From assembly GCF_008386235.1 (NCBI RefSeq), contig NZ_CP040671.1, positions 1 through 64,000 of the forward strand: 64,000 nucleotides of DNA. The letters run 5' to 3'. The notes under the pieces were generated by a model, which worked only from the letters and a program-made list of their open reading frames with translations, was not told where the DNA came from and ran no database searches. This DNA is from Thermosynechococcus sp. CL-1 (GTDB lineage: Bacteria > Cyanobacteriota > Cyanobacteriia > Thermosynechococcales > Thermosynechococcaceae). Positions 63,304 through 64,000 of this stretch are shown here, piece by piece; positions within the stretch are counted from its first letter, which is position 1, and each line of letters starts with the position of its first letter. A program made the translations under genes and the position numbers.

Positions 63304-64000
63304 CTATACGGTTGCTGCCTCTAGCTCGACTTCTTCTAGCAAGTCATTCACGGGGAAGCGATCGAGGAGGTAGCGTGCCTGCTGGGCGCTTTGGCGGAGT
63401 TGGGGACTGGTGTGGGGCGCATGGGGAATCTGGGAAAGAAAATCGAGGGTGCGCCGCAGCAATCGCACAATATCGCCGGCATCGAGATTGGTTTCAGTGC
63501 ACAATTCATTCCACGGCGTGCCCAAGGCCCACTGCTCTACCAAGCCAATGAGATCCCACTCGTACCAGAGGGGAAAGATGATGTGATGGCGACGCTGCAC
63601 CTGAAACAGCCGACGGCGAATGGGGCTGAGGGCGGCCAAGCGTTCTTCCACCTCACTGGCAATGGGGTAGTTGCACCAACAGTCGGAACGGGGGGTTTCA
63701 GTCACTAGAGCTGCGATCGCTGCCGCCAAGAGATGGGGGGGCAAGTCATCGAATTCGCCAGAGGCTAAGGCTAGGGCCAACCACAGTTCATTTTCGCCCC
63801 GCAGGGCAGCGGCCATTTCCCCAAGGGGGGTGGGGGTTAGGTCGTTGAGGCCACCAAAGTCCTGCAGGGCAGCAATGAGGGCAAGAAATTGCTCCCAGTG
63901 GCGTTGGGACTGTTGCTGGAGCTTGTGCTGGCGATCGCGCAGTTCCGTTTGTAGCCGTTCTTCGCGACGAACTAAGCGCAGCAGCGAATGGACATTTTGC
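63304..64000 (-). CDS. DEAD/DEAH (Ski2-like) RNA helicase, C-terminal part, runs off the window edge
   Basis: Only the last 232 residues are present. The open frame continues past 64000. The sequence starts with a helical arch-like region (SLLRLVRREERLQTELRDRQHKL), then GGLNDLTPTPLGEMAAALRGENELWLALALASG and LAAAIAALVTE, ending with the DSHCT-like helical domain including the LCTETNLDAGDIVRLLRRTLDFLSQI segment. This matches the C-terminus of Mtr4/Ski2-family helicases of cyanobacteria. The helicase motifs lie outside. Confidence 0.85.
   Translation of the reverse strand, partial: QNVHSLLRLVRREERLQTELRDRQHKLQQQSQRHWEQFLALIAALQDFGGLNDLTPTPLGEMAAALRGENELWLALALASGEFDDLPPHLLAAAIAALVTETPRSDCWCNYPIASEVEERLAALSPIRRRLFQVQRRHHIIFPLWYEWDLIGLVEQWALGTPWNELCTETNLDAGDIVRLLRRTLDFLSQIPHAPHTSPQLRQSAQQARYLLDRFPVNDLLEEVELEAATV

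Overview
The window looks like chromosomal DNA of a unicellular thermophilic cyanobacterium close to Thermosynechococcus. The evidence is psaC, petF, a cyanobacterial heme oxygenase, a metallothionein/SmtB pair, many HIP1 palindromes (GCGATCGC), and a Dps protein whose ferroxidase residues (His51, His63, His78) match the unusual three-histidine DpsA described from T. elongatus. The genus is an inference; no rRNA gene is present. Coding density is high and most genes are housekeeping.

Layout. 1-9 kb: dnaA, ispD, an aldo/keto reductase that has lost most of its Fe-S ligands, a PstS-like binding protein, an HTH protein with an acidic linker, a sugar-nucleotide transferase, a COG0701 permease and lipA, closed by a terminator. 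9-15 kb: dpsA, then a 1573-residue outer-membrane/surface protein with an inverse-autotransporter-like barrel and a beta-helix containing a 1026-bp unit present almost three times. 15-18 kb: primary sigma factor, a small membrane protein and a soluble aldose dehydrogenase in one operon. 18.7-24.4 kb: phosphate uptake, with sphX divergent from pstSCAB and a likely Pho box between them. 24-31.5 kb: gatA, a membrane GTPase with a coupled small membrane protein, a sigma-like DNA-binding protein followed by a DUF1822 gene, and an acetyltransferase.

31.5-43 kb is the most accessory-looking stretch. It holds petF, a 1117-residue double glycosyltransferase directly downstream of a type IV pilin gene, psaC, two GT2 glycosyltransferases, a damaged IS630-type element that splits a small ORF, an AT-rich permease/CxxC-redox gene pair, the divergent smtA/smtB metal module with its operator, and a second pilin. 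43-48.6 kb carries the best candidate for a poorly described system: a 1109-residue tubulin-like (Tubulin_2) protein with a SHOCT tail, divergent from a MotA/TolQ/ExbB-type channel with a long coiled-coil tail, next to a truncated urea-transporter ATPase (urtE) remnant.

48.6-64 kb returns to core metabolism: hinT, ispG, a divergent XRE/Ner-like regulator pair with a shared operator-like repeat, a diguanylate cyclase, argH, ho1, a TldD/PmbA protease, an NmrA-like reductase, an amidase, aroF, a TxlA/HCF164-type thioredoxin, tRNA-Val, a four-gene membrane/cytochrome operon, a CAT-anticodon tRNA, and the C-terminal part of a Ski2-like helicase running off the right edge. All calls come from reading the sequence and recalling families; no searches were run.
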